A stretch of 64,000 nt of DNA from Paenibacillus sp. JDR-2 (GCF_000023585.1 NC_012914.1:5835501-5899500), one strand, 5' to 3'; positions 14,952 to 24,699 are shown, counted from the stretch's first letter. Notes: generated by a model from the sequence alone, not told the origin. Program-made: numbers and translations.

Positions 14952-16493
14952 CTAAATCAGATACTTCCGAATAAAATAGGTTGGCGTGCAGCTCCATGCG
15001 TGGCAGTAGCTGTTGATCAGATTGCTGCCGTACGGAGATAGCTTTTTATCCTCCGGATTGTACAGCTCCCAGAACGTGTCCGCGCCGTCCTTGATCATCT
15101 CGCCCCAATAAGCCTGCATCTGCCGGGTGGCTTTCTCCCTGCTGCCGACCGAGAACAATGCCTCGATCAGATGATGGTACATATATGGCGTTGTCATTCC
15201 GATCGCCGGCTGCTCCTCGAACAGGCGCTCGAGCAAGGCTGCGTTATCCTCCACTGGCAACACGTCCGCAAGGACAAGCCAGATCTGCGATGCCCAAGAA
15301 ATCTGGCGGGCAGGGCCGCTGACGAAGAAGCCCGCTTCCTCATCCCATAATCCAGTAACAGCTGCCTCAGCCGTCCTTGCAATTTGTTTTTCTATATATA
15401 GCTGCTTGTCTGCCAAACCAAGAATGCGGGCCAGCTCCAGTCCGCGCTTCAGGCAATAGATCAATACGCCTTGCGACGGCGCCTGCTTGTTCAGCTCCGG
15501 ATGCCAGTCGATAAAGCTCCACCAGGTCTCGTCATCGCGCACGATTCCCCGCTCATCCAGTCTCTCCACGCCAATCTCCAGCTGTTCCATGGCAATCGGC
15601 CATAGCTCTTCAAGCGTCTCCCTATCCCCGGATGCCTCATAATAGTCGTACAAGCAAGCCACAAAAAACAGCGCGTAATCGTAGAGCCTTGTATCATCCG
15701 CATGGGCAAACGGCTTCTCAAAGACGCAAGCTCCAACCGCACCGTCCGGAAGCCGCATGCCGGCAAACAAATACAAGCAGCGCTTCACCAAATCATGGTT
15801 GTTAAACGTCAAATAGTTCGCCTGCGCCTGCAGCCTCAAGTCTCCGATCCACAGCCTGCGATCCCGCTTCGGCCCGTCCTCAAATACGGTCTGCATGCAG
15901 TCCTGCAGCGTTTTAACCGCTATCCGGTCCATCTCCGACCATTCGCCGGACAAGCTTTCCGGCAGCGGCGCAACGCGGGCAACATCGCCGGATGTAACCG
16001 CCGTGCACTCCACCTGCTCGAATGATACGTTATATTTTTTCGAAGTATCCAGAACATCCACCTTGATATAGCGGAACGTATACCGTCTCGGGAGCTTGAT
16101 CTCCGCAGGCAAGACATCAACAAAGATCGTCTCCTCCTGCAGCCAGGAGCTGCTCAGCCAGCCGTCGTACGACTCAAAAGGCTCCGCAATCTCGCAAGGC
16201 ATTTCCCCTATCGTCAGCTTCAGTTTTAACGGCGCGTCAGGAGGGCTGCCAACGGGCTTCACCTTCAAGCTTACGTAACCAACAAGGTGATCGCCAAAGT
16301 CTAGAATAAAGCTGTCTCCTTTTCCGAGCACCCGCTCCTTCCACGCCTGATCCTCTGCCTGCTCAACCCGCCAGCCTTGAAATGACTCAGCATCGGCCAC
16401 TATTTCCACAACGGACCTCGGCTCAACCACGCTTTCCATTAATTTAGGTATCAATGCTTCTGCTTTATCGACTATCGTTTGATTGATTAACAT
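14952..16493 (-). CDS. GH78-type alpha-L-rhamnosidase, short form
   Basis: 513 residues. An N-terminal beta-sandwich (about 1-190) precedes an (alpha/alpha)6 barrel. The signature DGPKRDRRLWIGDL is the GH78 catalytic-site block, followed by GAVGACVFEKPFAHADDTRLYDYALFF, with WELYNPEDKKLSPYGSNLINSYCHAWSCTPTYFI near the end. It lacks the extra beta-sandwich domains of 900-residue members and has no signal peptide, so it is probably cytoplasmic and acts on imported rhamnosides. GGGAGGG precedes the ATG. Divergent from the sugar ABC transporter at 16850, which may import its substrate. Confidence 0.82.
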   Translation of the reverse strand: MLINQTIVDKAEALIPKLMESVVEPRSVVEIVADAESFQGWRVEQAEDQAWKERVLGKGDSFILDFGDHLVGYVSLKVKPVGSPPDAPLKLKLTIGEMPCEIAEPFESYDGWLSSSWLQEETIFVDVLPAEIKLPRRYTFRYIKVDVLDTSKKYNVSFEQVECTAVTSGDVARVAPLPESLSGEWSEMDRIAVKTLQDCMQTVFEDGPKRDRRLWIGDLRLQAQANYLTFNNHDLVKRCLYLFAGMRLPDGAVGACVFEKPFAHADDTRLYDYALFFVACLYDYYEASGDRETLEELWPIAMEQLEIGVERLDERGIVRDDETWWSFIDWHPELNKQAPSQGVLIYCLKRGLELARILGLADKQLYIEKQIARTAEAAVTGLWDEEAGFFVSGPARQISWASQIWLVLADVLPVEDNAALLERLFEEQPAIGMTTPYMYHHLIEALFSVGSREKATRQMQAYWGEMIKDGADTFWELYNPEDKKLSPYGSNLINSYCHAWSCTPTYFIRKYLI

Positions 16494-16849
16494 CTAAAAT
16501 CCCTCCCGTATCCTGCTGCCTTATCTTCATATACCTACAATCGTATGCGCTTGCATCATTTCCAACAAGGCCGGCCTTTTTGGATACGCATCCGGTTTTT
16601 TTAGATTCTCCTCCCATAGATGTCAGCGATTTTTGGATGCAGCGTACGATTAATTTGGATCGCCCCGCGAAACCCCGCGCCGCTCTTGCATCGCCAAAAA
16701 AAATCCGACAAGAGCCAAAAAAAACAGCGCTTATCAAGTTGTTATGAAAGCCTTTACACTTAGGTCCACAGGGCTCCGGAAACCCGAACCACTACCGAAA
16801 AACGAAACAGATTGATTACGCTCGAACATAACAAGGAGGGTATATCTGA
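16494..16849. other. Intergenic region with divergent control elements
   Basis: 356 bp between the GH78 gene and the sugar ABC operon. It holds a plausible promoter and an overlapping cre-like site (listed separately) near 16731-16760. The part next to the GH78 gene is rich in T and A runs with no further recognisable element. Confidence 0.5.
16731..16760 (+). promoter_or_regulatory. Promoter with overlapping cre-like site
   Basis: TTATCA (16731-16736), an 18-bp spacer and TACACT (16755-16760) make a plausible sigma-A promoter. Between them TGAAAGCCTTTACA (16745-16758) fits the CcpA consensus TGWAANCGNTNWCA with one mismatch. Carbon catabolite repression of the sugar ABC operon is inferred. 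Confidence 0.5.
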
Positions 16850-18241
16850 ATGGCACACTCTAAAAAGAAAACAATTCTGGCCCTGACAGGAGCCGTACTT
16901 CTTACATCCGCTTTAACGGCATGCGGCAGCAACAATAATAACGGCAACGCGGCAAACGCTAATGCAAGCAAGTCCCCGGAAGCAAGCCAGACCGCCGCAG
17001 CCGAATCGCCGGCGGCAACAAGCGACGCCTCATCCGAACGCTACGAAAAGCCGGTCACGCTGAAGCTGATGATCGACAACCAGACTTCTACGGAAGGCAT
17101 TAAAGCTGTAGCCGACGAGATCGAGAAGCGCTACAACATCAAAACCGAATTCGACCTCCGTCCTGGCGGCGACGAAGGCGACAACCTCGTAAAAACAAGA
17201 CTGGCAACCGGTGAAATGGATGACCTGAGCTTCTACAACTCCGGCTCCCTATTCAAAGCGCTGCAGCCTGAAAAATATTTCATTGACCTGACAAGCGAAC
17301 CGTTTATGCAAAATGTGCTGGATTCCTTCCTGCCAACCGTCAGCGTTGACGGCAAAACGTATGCGGCGCCAAGCGGCGCATCGCAAGCAGGAGCTTGGCT
17401 TTACAATAAAAAGGTTTATGCGGAGCTTGGCTTGTCCGTTCCGAAAACTTGGGATGAGCTGAAAGCCAACAACGAGAAAATTAAAGCAGCAGGCAAAACG
17501 GCGGTTATCGGCTCCTACAAGGACAGCTGGACCTCCCAGCTGATCGTGCTGGCCGACTACGCCAACGTTCAGGGTGATGCTCCAACGTTTGCCGATGATT
17601 TCACCAATAACAAAGCGAAGTTCGCCGATACGCCCGCAGCTCTGCGCAGCTTCCAAAAGCTTGCCGATATGAAGGATTACATGAACAAGGATTACCTCGC
17701 CACCACGTATGACCAAGCGCTCAAAATGCTCGTTGACGGCACAGGCGTTCAGTACCCGATGCTGACCTTCGCTCTCTCGAACATCTTTGCAACGTATCCG
17801 GACAAAATCGACGATATCGGCGTATTCGCCCAGCCTGCCGACAGCGCGGACAAAACCGCTCTGACCGTATGGATGCCAGCCGGAATCGCGATCTATAAGG
17901 ACGGTAAAAACGTAGAAGCCGCGAAAAAATGGATCAACTTCTTCGCTTCGCCTGAGGGAATGGCTCTCCTGGCGACAAAAGCAAAACCTGAAGGTCCTTA
18001 CGTGATCAAGGGCGCAACGCTGCCGGATGATGCTTACGCCGGCGTAAAAGAAATGATGCCTTACTTCGACAACGGCAATAACGCACCGGCTCTTGAGTTC
18101 CTGTCCCCACTCAAAGGACCAAGCCTGCCGCAGCTGACGGTTGAAGTCGGCGCAGGCATGAAGTCGCCGGAAGACAATGCCAAGGCGTACGACAAAGACG
18201 TCGAGAAGCAAGCGAAGCAGCTTGGCATCGCAGGCTGGTGA
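16850..18241 (+). CDS. Sugar ABC transporter substrate-binding lipoprotein (family 1)
   Basis: 463 residues. The signal peptide ends at the lipobox ALTAC, followed by a low-complexity Asn/Ala/Ser linker and a periplasmic-binding fold (YNKKVYAELGLSVPKTWDELKANNEKIKAAGKTAV is the family 1 hallmark). It captures an oligosaccharide at the cell surface. AAGGAGGG lies upstream. A terminator-like hairpin lies between this gene and the permeases, so the binding protein is probably made in excess. No ATPase is encoded here; a shared MsmX-type ATPase is expected elsewhere. Confidence 0.9.
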   Translation: MAHSKKKTILALTGAVLLTSALTACGSNNNNGNAANANASKSPEASQTAAAESPAATSDASSERYEKPVTLKLMIDNQTSTEGIKAVADEIEKRYNIKTEFDLRPGGDEGDNLVKTRLATGEMDDLSFYNSGSLFKALQPEKYFIDLTSEPFMQNVLDSFLPTVSVDGKTYAAPSGASQAGAWLYNKKVYAELGLSVPKTWDELKANNEKIKAAGKTAVIGSYKDSWTSQLIVLADYANVQGDAPTFADDFTNNKAKFADTPAALRSFQKLADMKDYMNKDYLATTYDQALKMLVDGTGVQYPMLTFALSNIFATYPDKIDDIGVFAQPADSADKTALTVWMPAGIAIYKDGKNVEAAKKWINFFASPEGMALLATKAKPEGPYVIKGATLPDDAYAGVKEMMPYFDNGNNAPALEFLSPLKGPSLPQLTVEVGAGMKSPEDNAKAYDKDVEKQAKQLGIAGW

Positions 18242-18260
18242 TGTTTCATAAGTAAAAGCA

Positions 18261-18300
18261 AAAGCCCTGCCCTGCTTCTCAGGCAGGACAGGGCTTTTTG
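18261..18300 (+). terminator. Intercistronic terminator-like hairpin
   Basis: AAAGCCCTG and CCTGC pair with GCAGG and CAGGGCTTT, followed by T residues. It sits between the binding protein and permease genes and probably reduces read-through. Confidence 0.75.
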
Positions 18301-18329
18301 TAAAGATAGTAAGATGGGAGAGATTCACC

Positions 18330-19211
18330 ATGCAGAAGGCTTCCCTAACAAAGGCTTCCAAAAGGTTTTATACGTACAAGTTTTTGCTGCCCGCGGGCAT
18401 TATTTATTTCGTGCTGTTCCTCTTGCCCACCATCATGTCCTTCTTCTTCAGTATGACGAGATGGGATCTGGTGGACTGGGATTTCATCGGCCTGGACAAC
18501 TATAAGACGTTTTTCTCGGAATCGTCGCTTAATATCGGCTTCCGCAACACCTTAATCTATGCGGTTGTGACCTGCGGTCTCAAGGTCGTATTTGGACTCT
18601 TGCTGGGGGTCGCGCTGACATCCGGTCTCCGAATCAAAGGCTATCTGCGTTCCGTCGTTTTCTTCCCGACGCTGCTCTCTACCATTGCGGTAGGTATCGC
18701 GTTCAGCAGCATGATGCATCCGACGCAAGGTCTGATTAATAAAAGCCTGGCGCTTGCGGGCATTGTTGGTCCCGACTGGCTTGGCGACACGAGTATCGCC
18801 CTCTTGTCCGTCGCTTTCGTTGATGTATGGAAGGGCGTTGGCATGGCTACTGTTATTTTTATCGCGGGCATTATGTCCATTCCCGAAGAATATTACGAAG
18901 CGCTTCAGATCGACGGCGGCAACGCCTGGGACCGGTTCAAGCATATTACGAACCCGCTTGTGGCACCCGCGATGAACTCGGTTATTATCCTGGCCTTTAT
19001 CGGGGGCCTCCGTTCCTTCGACCTCGTATGGGCAATGACCAAAGGCGGGCCGGGCTTCAGCACGGACTTGATCGCTTCTATCATTTATAAACAATATCAA
19101 GGCGGCTTCTATGGCCTCTCGACGGCGGGCAACGTGATTCTCTTTATCGGCGTATCCCTGCTGGCCTTCCCTCTGCTTAAGCTTCTGTCCAAAAGGGAGG
19201 TTGATCTGTAA
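18330..19211 (+). CDS. Sugar ABC transporter permease (MalF/UgpA type)
   Basis: 293 residues, six predicted helices. The first helix block FYTYKFLLPAGIIYFVLFLLPTIM and the EAA loop EALQIDGGNAWDRFKHITNPLVAPA are typical. It pairs with the downstream permease to form the membrane channel of the importer. The stop overlaps the next ATG by one base (TAATG). Confidence 0.92.
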   Translation: MQKASLTKASKRFYTYKFLLPAGIIYFVLFLLPTIMSFFFSMTRWDLVDWDFIGLDNYKTFFSESSLNIGFRNTLIYAVVTCGLKVVFGLLLGVALTSGLRIKGYLRSVVFFPTLLSTIAVGIAFSSMMHPTQGLINKSLALAGIVGPDWLGDTSIALLSVAFVDVWKGVGMATVIFIAGIMSIPEEYYEALQIDGGNAWDRFKHITNPLVAPAMNSVIILAFIGGLRSFDLVWAMTKGGPGFSTDLIASIIYKQYQGGFYGLSTAGNVILFIGVSLLAFPLLKLLSKREVDL

Positions 19212-20041
19212 TGAAGCTGAAAGGCACGAAAAGAATTATTTTCGAGGTTATTGCGATTGTCTTGTCCATCGTTATTTTCTGGGTCCCGTTCTGTTTTGTC
19301 ATTATCAACTCGCTGAAAAATAAGACGGACGCCGCACAGCTTGATCTAAGCTGGCCAACCTCCCTTCAATGGTCGAACTACAAGGAAGTTCTTATCGCGC
19401 AAGACCATATGGTTATCCGGTCCTTCGTGAACAGTACGCTTATCACGCTGCTATCGATCGCTATTCTCGTGGTGGTCAGCGCGATGACCGGTTATGTGCT
19501 GCAGCGCCGCAATGACCGCTGGTCCGGCATCATTCAGTTTCTTGTGTTGGCCGGCCTTATGATTCCTCCCGCCGTTGTACCAACGATCTGGGTACTGGAC
19601 TCGATCCATCTGTTCAAGACGATGTCCGGAATTGTCCTGGTCGAGGTTGCGCTTGGCATTTCGTTCGCCGTTATGCTGTACCGCAGCTTTATGGCGACGA
19701 TCCCAAGGGAAATTGACGAAGCGGCTGTCGTGGACGGCTGCGGCAGCATGCGGATGTTTTTCCAGATGATCCTGCCGCTCCTTATGCCGGTAACCTCAAC
19801 GGTTATCGTGCTGTCGTCGGTCGGCATTTACAACGACTTCGTGAATCCGCTCTACTTCTTCCCGGGTGCCAAAAACGCTACGATCCAGCTGACCCTGTAC
19901 AACTTCACCAGCATGTACAATACGTCTTGGAATCTGCTGTTCGCCGATATTATTCTGATCTCTCTTCCGCCGCTTATTCTGTTTATCTTCTTCAACAAAA
20001 GAATCGTTGCCGGCATGACGGCCGGTGCGGTTAAAGGCTGA
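19211..20041 (+). CDS. Sugar ABC transporter permease (MalG/UgpE type)
   Basis: 276 residues, six predicted helices, with the EAA loop DEAAVVDGCGSMRMFFQMILPLLMP and a C-terminus FFNKRIVAGMTAGAVKG usual for MalG-like proteins. It is translationally coupled to the upstream permease. Last gene of the operon; convergent with the second binding-protein gene. Confidence 0.92.
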   Translation: MKLKGTKRIIFEVIAIVLSIVIFWVPFCFVIINSLKNKTDAAQLDLSWPTSLQWSNYKEVLIAQDHMVIRSFVNSTLITLLSIAILVVVSAMTGYVLQRRNDRWSGIIQFLVLAGLMIPPAVVPTIWVLDSIHLFKTMSGIVLVEVALGISFAVMLYRSFMATIPREIDEAAVVDGCGSMRMFFQMILPLLMPVTSTVIVLSSVGIYNDFVNPLYFFPGAKNATIQLTLYNFTSMYNTSWNLLFADIILISLPPLILFIFFNKRIVAGMTAGAVKG

Positions 20042-20052
20042 CAAACGCAACG

Positions 20053-20091
20053 AATCCCGCAAACCGGATCAGGTCTGCGGGATTTTGTTAT
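20053..20091 (+). terminator. Terminator of the sugar ABC operon
   Basis: AATCCCGCA (20053-20061) pairs with TGCGGGATT (20076-20084), followed by TTG and T residues. It lies in the short convergent gap. Confidence 0.65.
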
Positions 20092-20097
20092 TCCAGC

Positions 20098-21411
20098 TTA
20101 TTGCTGCTTGTCTAATGCCGCCTGCAAGTCTTGCATGTACATCTTCCCGGTATAATCCTTGCTTGCAATCAGCAGCTGGGCATTATTCCAGGCAACCGTC
20201 TGGGTATCGGCATCAAATAAAGCCTCAAACCATAAAGCACCGTTCTTGACGCTGTCGATCGTCTCCTGCGCCATCTGCGTCAGCTTAGGCACATCCTCCG
20301 GCATGTTCTTTACATTAAAGCCGGAGATTACGCCGTATTCCTGCATGGCCTTGTCCCCGTAGCCGGTAAACACCGCCTTCAGCCAGTCCTTCATCGTATC
20401 GTCATACGTTGCCGCCGATAATGAAGTGGTTAACCCCGCGTTCATCAGCCAGTCATCCTTCGTTCCCGCTCCGTTTTTCACCAAAGGAATATTAAACAAT
20501 CCGATGGCATCCGTTCCGATCTTGTTTCTGATCGTGCTGTTAAAATCCCTGAGGCTCCAGCTTCCCGTGTAATACATGGCGGTTTTCCCTTCGAGGAACA
20601 TCGTTGTCGCCTCGTCGGTCTCGGTTGTGTTCACATGCCTGCCGAAATAACCAAGCTGGGCCATCCGCTGAATCGTATCGGCCGCTCTAACAAACCCCGG
20701 ATCCGTTACCTTAAGCTCCTTGCGGGCTACCCGCTGCATCGCGTCATAGCCGTATACCCGGATGACGTAGCTGTTAATGAGCCGGGTAATCGGCCATTTA
20801 TTGCCGCCCGCCAGCGAGAAGGGCTGAACGCCATGCGACTGCAATACCTCCGCCGCGTGCAGAAGGTCATCCCAGGTCTCCGGAACAGCCAGACCATATT
20901 TGGCAAACAGATTTTTGTTGTACCAGAAGCCCTCGATGTTAATCTCTAGCGGCAAAGCGTACAGCCCTTTGTCCCGTACCATTGATTTAAGCAGCTTCAC
21001 GGCTGCCGGGTTTAATTCGTTTTGCAGGCCAAGCTCGCGAAACACCTTCTCGATATCCAAAATAAATCCGTTGTCCGCCAGCTGTTCAAGCGGTCTGCCC
21101 GATTCGTAGGAGAAGACCTCCGGCAGGTCGTTGCTTGCCGCAAGCAGTTGGATTTTCTGAACGAGGTCCGAGGTGTTGACACTCTCGAATTCATATTTAA
21201 TGTTGGGATGCTGCTTCTCATACTCGCGGGCCTGCTCGCTTATAATCCGGGGCTGCTGCTCTTCGAGATCCGACGATACGTAATGAATAACCCGGGTCGG
21301 ATCCGTAATTTGCTCGTCTTCATTGGTTCCGTACGAGCCGCCGCTTGAGCAGGATACGAGAAATACGCATAACGCGGTTATTAGGCCCATTGCCGCAGCC
21401 GGCCTACTCAT
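20098..21411 (-). CDS. Family 1 substrate-binding lipoprotein linked to a two-component system
   Basis: 437 residues. The lipobox FLVSC follows a short hydrophobic signal, and the mature part is a sugar-binding-protein fold (IEGFWYNKNLFAKYGLAVPETWDDLLHAAEVLQSHGVQPF). The ATG at 21411 overlaps the end of the response-regulator gene (ATGAGTAG) and has a perfect GGAGGTGGAGG site inside that gene, so the two are translationally coupled. No permease accompanies it. It may present ligand to the co-transcribed histidine kinase, or work with the permeases at 18330-20041. A longer reading frame upstream is less likely. Confidence 0.85.
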   Translation of the reverse strand: MSRPAAAMGLITALCVFLVSCSSGGSYGTNEDEQITDPTRVIHYVSSDLEEQQPRIISEQAREYEKQHPNIKYEFESVNTSDLVQKIQLLAASNDLPEVFSYESGRPLEQLADNGFILDIEKVFRELGLQNELNPAAVKLLKSMVRDKGLYALPLEINIEGFWYNKNLFAKYGLAVPETWDDLLHAAEVLQSHGVQPFSLAGGNKWPITRLINSYVIRVYGYDAMQRVARKELKVTDPGFVRAADTIQRMAQLGYFGRHVNTTETDEATTMFLEGKTAMYYTGSWSLRDFNSTIRNKIGTDAIGLFNIPLVKNGAGTKDDWLMNAGLTTSLSAATYDDTMKDWLKAVFTGYGDKAMQEYGVISGFNVKNMPEDVPKLTQMAQETIDSVKNGALWFEALFDADTQTVAWNNAQLLIASKDYTGKMYMQDLQAALDKQQ

Positions 21412-22927
21412 GCTCCTCCACCTCCTGCGCTTGCTCATGCGTTTTGCCGCCGACATGTCCTTCACGGAATTGCCCCGGCGTTACGCCCGCGTATTTCTTG
21501 AACAGCTCCGTAAAATGCCTGTAGTTGTAATAGCCTACCTTCTTGCTCACATCATTGACAAGCATGCCTTTGTGCAGCAGCATCTTCGCCTGCTCCATCC
21601 GCAGCTTGGTGACGTATTTGATATACGAGGTTCCGACTTTTTCTTTGAACAGCAGGCTGAGATAGGTGGCATTCATGCCGACATGATCGGCCACCTCCTG
21701 CAGGGTGAACGACTCCAGATAATGCTTCTCGATAAAAGCCAGCGCCTTCTCCACCGCATTATGCTTCGCTGCATGCTTGTCTTCCCTCATAAAGTTGTGA
21801 AGTAGTTCCATCTGCTCCCGCAGCCATTCGAACATCCGGTCTCTTGACGACATCTCGCCAAGCTCCCGGTAGGGTACAATTGCCTGCTGCTTCATATCCC
21901 CGCCGGATTCCTTCGCTACCTGATACCCGATATAAGCCAGTTTGAGAACCTCCTGCTCGACTGACTCGGGACTGAGCCGCTCGGCCTCCATGCAATGCTT
22001 GTATTCATCCAATAGGCGCAGCAAGCCCTCCTTATTGCCTGTTCGCATGTTGAAGACGATTTCTTCCTCGCACTCGGTTAAGCCGTGCGGAAAGCTGTCC
22101 TCCGCATGCTCGAACCGGGTCCAGCCTTTCTCCTCCAGAAAAACGGCGTACCTGAGAGCGCGTACCGCTTCATTGTAGCTTTTGGCTGCATCTGCCGCAT
22201 CGGGGTAGGTCTGCCCGGAGCCAACCGACTCCTCCATTTGCGGTGAACGGAGCGTCAGCTGTTCCCACAGCTGATCTGCCGGCAAATCGTAATGAAAAGC
22301 GACTGTCACCCACTCTTTGCCGTATGAGAAAGAAACTAAGCGGTACGACGGATGCTCCTCGAGCCGCTCCGTATTGCCCGTGGCTGCAAGCACGGTGACG
22401 CCTTTCACCCCTTCGGCTCCAGCTTCCCCGAAGGCCTTCTTCCAATCAGCAACGGCGTGCTCCCCAAGCAGCAGTAAATCAAGCGTTGCCTTCTCCAGCA
22501 AAGCTTCTTTATTGGCGGCCACCTGGGTTTTTAGCTGCGTATGCTCCTGCTGATGGCCGATACGGGCGATGGTCCGCCCGATCGCTTCGTCGATTTTTTC
22601 AAGCGTAATGGGCTTATCCAAATAATCAATCACGCCAAGCTTTAGCGCCTTGCGGATATATTCGAACTCGTTAAAGCCGCTGAACACGATACACGCGGTA
22701 TCCGGCATTTCCTTCGCTATCTCTTCAATCAGCTGCAATCCGGTTAAACCGGGCATGCGGATATCCGTCATCACGATATCGGGCTGAAGCTCCCGGACCA
22801 TCTGCAGAGCGGAGAGACCGTCGGCGGCCGTACCGGCCAGTTCAATGCCGTAACGGGACCAGTCCACCATCATTTGAAGCCCCTCAGTAACGATATATTC
22901 ATCGTCGAAAATAACGGCTTTTAACAT
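21404..22927 (-). CDS. Response regulator with AraC-type output (YesN-like)
   Basis: 507 residues. The receiver domain (1-120) has the acidic pair in FDDEY, phospho-acceptor D55 in DIVMTDIRMPG and Lys in DYLDKPITLEK. A variable middle follows, then two helix-turn-helix motifs at the end (FTLQEVADHVGMNATYLSLLFKEKVG, VNDVSKKVGYYNYRHFTELFKKYAGVTP). The ATG at 22927 is preferred to the TTG at 22936; GAGAGGG lies upstream and it overlaps the kinase stop region. It should activate sugar transport or hydrolase genes, possibly the adjacent ABC operon. Confidence 0.92.
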   Translation of the reverse strand: MLKAVIFDDEYIVTEGLQMMVDWSRYGIELAGTAADGLSALQMVRELQPDIVMTDIRMPGLTGLQLIEEIAKEMPDTACIVFSGFNEFEYIRKALKLGVIDYLDKPITLEKIDEAIGRTIARIGHQQEHTQLKTQVAANKEALLEKATLDLLLLGEHAVADWKKAFGEAGAEGVKGVTVLAATGNTERLEEHPSYRLVSFSYGKEWVTVAFHYDLPADQLWEQLTLRSPQMEESVGSGQTYPDAADAAKSYNEAVRALRYAVFLEEKGWTRFEHAEDSFPHGLTECEEEIVFNMRTGNKEGLLRLLDEYKHCMEAERLSPESVEQEVLKLAYIGYQVAKESGGDMKQQAIVPYRELGEMSSRDRMFEWLREQMELLHNFMREDKHAAKHNAVEKALAFIEKHYLESFTLQEVADHVGMNATYLSLLFKEKVGTSYIKYVTKLRMEQAKMLLHKGMLVNDVSKKVGYYNYRHFTELFKKYAGVTPGQFREGHVGGKTHEQAQEVEEHE

Positions 22928-22932
22928 GACTC

Positions 22933-24699
22933 TCAACCCTCTCTGATTTCATTTGGCCGGAACCGGATCTCGACGATTGTTCCTTTCCCCGGTTCGCTCC
23001 GAACCGTTAACGAGCTTCTGTGACCATAGTAGAGCATGATTCGTTCCCTCACGTTTACAAGCCCGTACCCGGTCTCCGTTGCTTGGATATCCTCCATCCC
23101 GACGCCATCGTCTTCCACGGTAAAGACAGCCGTACCGTCCTCCATTCTGCCCGTCAGCCGGATTGATCCTTCTCCAACCTTTGGCTCCAGGCCATGGTAG
23201 ATGGCGTTCTCGACAAGCGGCTGTAAAATCAACTTCAGAATCTCGATGCTCATCAGCCCCTGCTCCACATTAACGATATAATGGAACCGCGACTTATAGC
23301 GGAGATTCTGTATTGTCATATAATGCTCGATATGCTGGAGCTCCTTGAACACCGGAATCGTTTCCTTCCCTTTGTTCAGGCTGATTTTGAAGCTCTCCGA
23401 CAAAGCAACCGTCATCTTCGCGATATCCGCGTTGTTTTGCAGAATAGCCATCCAATAGATCGAATCCAGCGTGTTATAGAGAAAATGCGGCTTAATCTGC
23501 GCCTGCAGCGTCCGAAGCTCCGCTTCCCTCTCCTTTAGCTGCGAATGGATAAGCCTTTCGTTCAGCTGTTTGTTCTCGGAGGAGATTTTGCGGAACGTCT
23601 CGCCAATCGCCCCGACCTCGTCTTCCTCGAAGGAAATAACCTGCACCGAGGCTCCTGAGCCCTTGGACCAGTCCACCATCATTTTTTTCAGTTGCAAGAG
23701 CGGCCGGGTAATACTGCCCGATACAAACATGGACAGAATAATCGCAATAAGCGCGATAAAGCCCGCAATAAGCATCGTTACCGTACCGATGCGGTTGGAA
23801 TCCTGCAGCAGCACGTTTGTTTTGACGATATGAAGGAAGGTCCAATTGGTCGTTGCGTTACGGTAGCCAACCGTCAAATAACCATGCTGATGCAGCTCGC
23901 GCAGGACGCTGTCCTCGCCAACCTCGCGGTCGATCAGATGTTCAATGGAAGCATTCTGGGCATAGACGCTGCGGGAAAACTTGCCGGTCGTATCCAGCAC
24001 GATAAAATCCCCGTCATCCCCCATCGCCTGCTCGAATATCGTCTTCTTCAAATTAATAATAAGCAGTCCGATGACGCGGAAGTTCGCCGGATCGCGAAGC
24101 AGCTTCACGCTGGAGAACGAGGTCCCGGCATTCCCCGAATTAATGGACTGAAGCACGTTGTAGCTGAAAAATACCTCTCTGCCGTTCGCCGCTTCCGCTC
24201 GCTTGTACCAATCCGTCTGGCCAATCACCGACCGGCTTGTCTCATCGTCATAGATTCCCGCGTTTGCTTCAACGCTGCCGTAACAGACGGAGTGGAAGCC
24301 CCGGTCGAACAAGCAAATAGAGTCGATGTGACGGGTATCGATCAAGTTGCGTACAACGAGATTTTGCAGGCGGTTGGCGGTCCGGATATCCAGCACGTGG
24401 CTTTCGTCCGCCGCGCTTGCCTTCAGCTCGTCGCGAAGCTGATCGTTGGCTAGAATAAGCCGGTGCATGTTAATGACGTTCCGGAACAGAAGATCCGCCA
24501 CTTCGCTTGCCGCCTGCAGATTATGCTTGTTGTTGTCCAGATGGTTATGCACGATCGTATTTTTCGAAATATTAAAGGAAATATATCCAAGAATGATTAG
24601 CGGCGGCACCGACAATAACACTACGGCCAGCAGAATTCGGGTACGAAGTCTGCGGGGACGGTACTGCCTTAGAAGCGAGGATAAGGAAAAGGATCGCAT
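22933..24699 (-). CDS. Sensor histidine kinase (YesM-like)
   Basis: 588 residues. Transmembrane helix 1 (ILLAVVLLSVPPLIILGYI), an extracellular sensing region of about 270 residues, helix 2 (MLIAGFIALIAIILSMFVSG) and a HAMP segment precede the His-kinase block AQIKPHFLYNTLDSIYWMAI (phospho-accepting His) and the ATPase domain (QPLVENAIYHGLE, DDGVGM, GYGLVNVRERI). ATG at 24699 is chosen because AAGGAG lies 10 bp upstream; the ATG at 24750 has no ribosome site. First gene of a kinase-regulator-binding protein operon. A large structured non-coding region lies upstream. Confidence 0.92.
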   Translation of the reverse strand: MRSFSLSSLLRQYRPRRLRTRILLAVVLLSVPPLIILGYISFNISKNTIVHNHLDNNKHNLQAASEVADLLFRNVINMHRLILANDQLRDELKASAADESHVLDIRTANRLQNLVVRNLIDTRHIDSICLFDRGFHSVCYGSVEANAGIYDDETSRSVIGQTDWYKRAEAANGREVFFSYNVLQSINSGNAGTSFSSVKLLRDPANFRVIGLLIINLKKTIFEQAMGDDGDFIVLDTTGKFSRSVYAQNASIEHLIDREVGEDSVLRELHQHGYLTVGYRNATTNWTFLHIVKTNVLLQDSNRIGTVTMLIAGFIALIAIILSMFVSGSITRPLLQLKKMMVDWSKGSGASVQVISFEEDEVGAIGETFRKISSENKQLNERLIHSQLKEREAELRTLQAQIKPHFLYNTLDSIYWMAILQNNADIAKMTVALSESFKISLNKGKETIPVFKELQHIEHYMTIQNLRYKSRFHYIVNVEQGLMSIEILKLILQPLVENAIYHGLEPKVGEGSIRLTGRMEDGTAVFTVEDDGVGMEDIQATETGYGLVNVRERIMLYYGHRSSLTVRSEPGKGTIVEIRFRPNEIREG

